A model generated the notes under the pieces. It had not been told where the DNA came from. It ran no database searches and was given only the letters and a program-made list of their open reading frames with translations. From a virus, in IMG/VR virus record IMGVR_UViG_3300035698_000695, positions 1 to 30,074 of that record: 30,074 bases of DNA. One strand, given 5' to 3'. Below, one piece after another: positions 29,818-30,074 of the stretch (positions are counted from its first letter, which is position 1; each line of letters opens with the position of its first letter). Made by a program: the position numbers and the translations under genes.

Positions 29818-29831
29818 CACCTATTTAGGTT
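29818..29831. repeat. dispersed palindrome copy 47
   Basis: CACCTATTTAGGTT between genes; on the leftward strand its AGGTGAC is the portal ribosome binding site. Confidence 0.85.
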
Positions 29832-30024
29832 ACTTCTTTATTGTAACTGGACTTGTGGTCTTTAGACGCATGAGAACCGCGACAAACGCAATCACATAGG
29901 ACCAAATACCTTGCGCGCCTTCGGGCAGCATCTCAACGATGCCGCTATCGTCAACGCCTTGGACTAGCGCTAGTAAGGCAACAGCCCATACTGTGGCGCT
30001 TTCTGTGAAGTGTTTTGGTGCCAT
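29830..30024 (-). CDS. small membrane protein, holin-like
   Basis: A 64-residue protein with two hydrophobic segments, about 11-24 (ATVWAVALLALVQGV) and 40-54 (IWSYVIAFVAVLM), joined by an acidic turn and ending in a basic tail (TIKK). Two membrane helices, small size and charged tail suit a class II holin, which forms the lysis pore. No endolysin is next to it inside the window, so other membrane roles remain possible. AAGGAG precedes the ATG. Confidence 0.6.
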   Translation of the reverse strand: MAPKHFTESATVWAVALLALVQGVDDSGIVEMLPEGAQGIWSYVIAFVAVLMRLKTTSPVTIKK

Positions 30025-30074
30025 CTGATACTCTCCTTAAAATTACAACACTGTAGCTGGCGGGGTTTAGTCCG

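Noticed and set aside
699-29831. Reading CCTAATTAGG as a MADS-box CArG element (CC(A/T)6GG)
   Set aside because: The consensus fits, but MADS-box regulators are eukaryotic, and many copies here have G or C in the centre.
699-29831. CRISPR array or mobile repeat family
   Set aside because: Copies are 14 bp, irregularly spaced by hundreds of bases, lie inside conserved genes, and have no spacers or flanking duplicated sequence.
1-30074. tRNA genes, integrase or att sites
   Set aside because: No cloverleaf, recombinase motif or long direct repeat was seen.

Overview
The window looks like about 30 kb of a tailed, short-tailed (podovirus-like) bacteriophage genome. The order portal, scaffold, SU10-type major capsid protein, adaptor, tail genes and large internal virion proteins is typical of podoviruses, and the replication block (family A polymerase, primase-helicase, RusA resolvase, SNF2-like helicase, Cas4-like nuclease) is typical of many marine podoviruses. 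No integrase, no recognised repressor, no phage RNA polymerase, no large terminase and no tRNA is visible, so the lifestyle is open. The host cannot be read directly; a marine alphaproteobacterium is only a guess from the gene mix.

Layout. Positions 1-12810 are transcribed rightward: a MoxR-like ATPase (cut by the window edge) with a vWA-like companion; a run of small genes including a double helix-turn-helix protein and a coiled-coil membrane protein; an SNF2-like helicase; two small genes; a structured non-coding stretch (5632-5833); a small lipoprotein; a strong sigma70-type promoter (6089-6117); then a nuclease, two small proteins, a putative ssDNA-binding protein, DNA polymerase, RusA and primase-helicase. 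Positions 12807-30024 are transcribed leftward. In transcription order these are a holin-like protein, portal, small protein, scaffold, major capsid protein, two small genes, tail adaptor, collar/fibre protein, large tail hub protein, small protein, tail spike, and a set of putative internal virion proteins, one with a peptidase M15 domain. The two arms converge at 12804-12817, where the stop codons overlap.

The striking feature is a short palindrome, consensus AACCTAATTAGGTT, found about 47 times across the window in both arms, in genes and between genes, on average every ~630 bp. Forty-four copies keep the CC-N6-GG frame exactly. Two copies lie in the 17-bp spacer between -35 and -10 boxes (2226-2254 and 6089-6117), which is where a repressor would act. 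Several others supply stop codons or ribosome binding sites. This looks like a genome-wide binding site for one DNA-binding protein. It is comparable in spirit to the stoperators of mycobacteriophage L5, but it is symmetric, denser and mostly inside coding sequence. A double-HTH protein encoded at 1772-2242, behind which one operator-promoter sits, is a possible but unproven partner.

All functional names rest on reading motifs in the translated sequence by eye; no database search was run.
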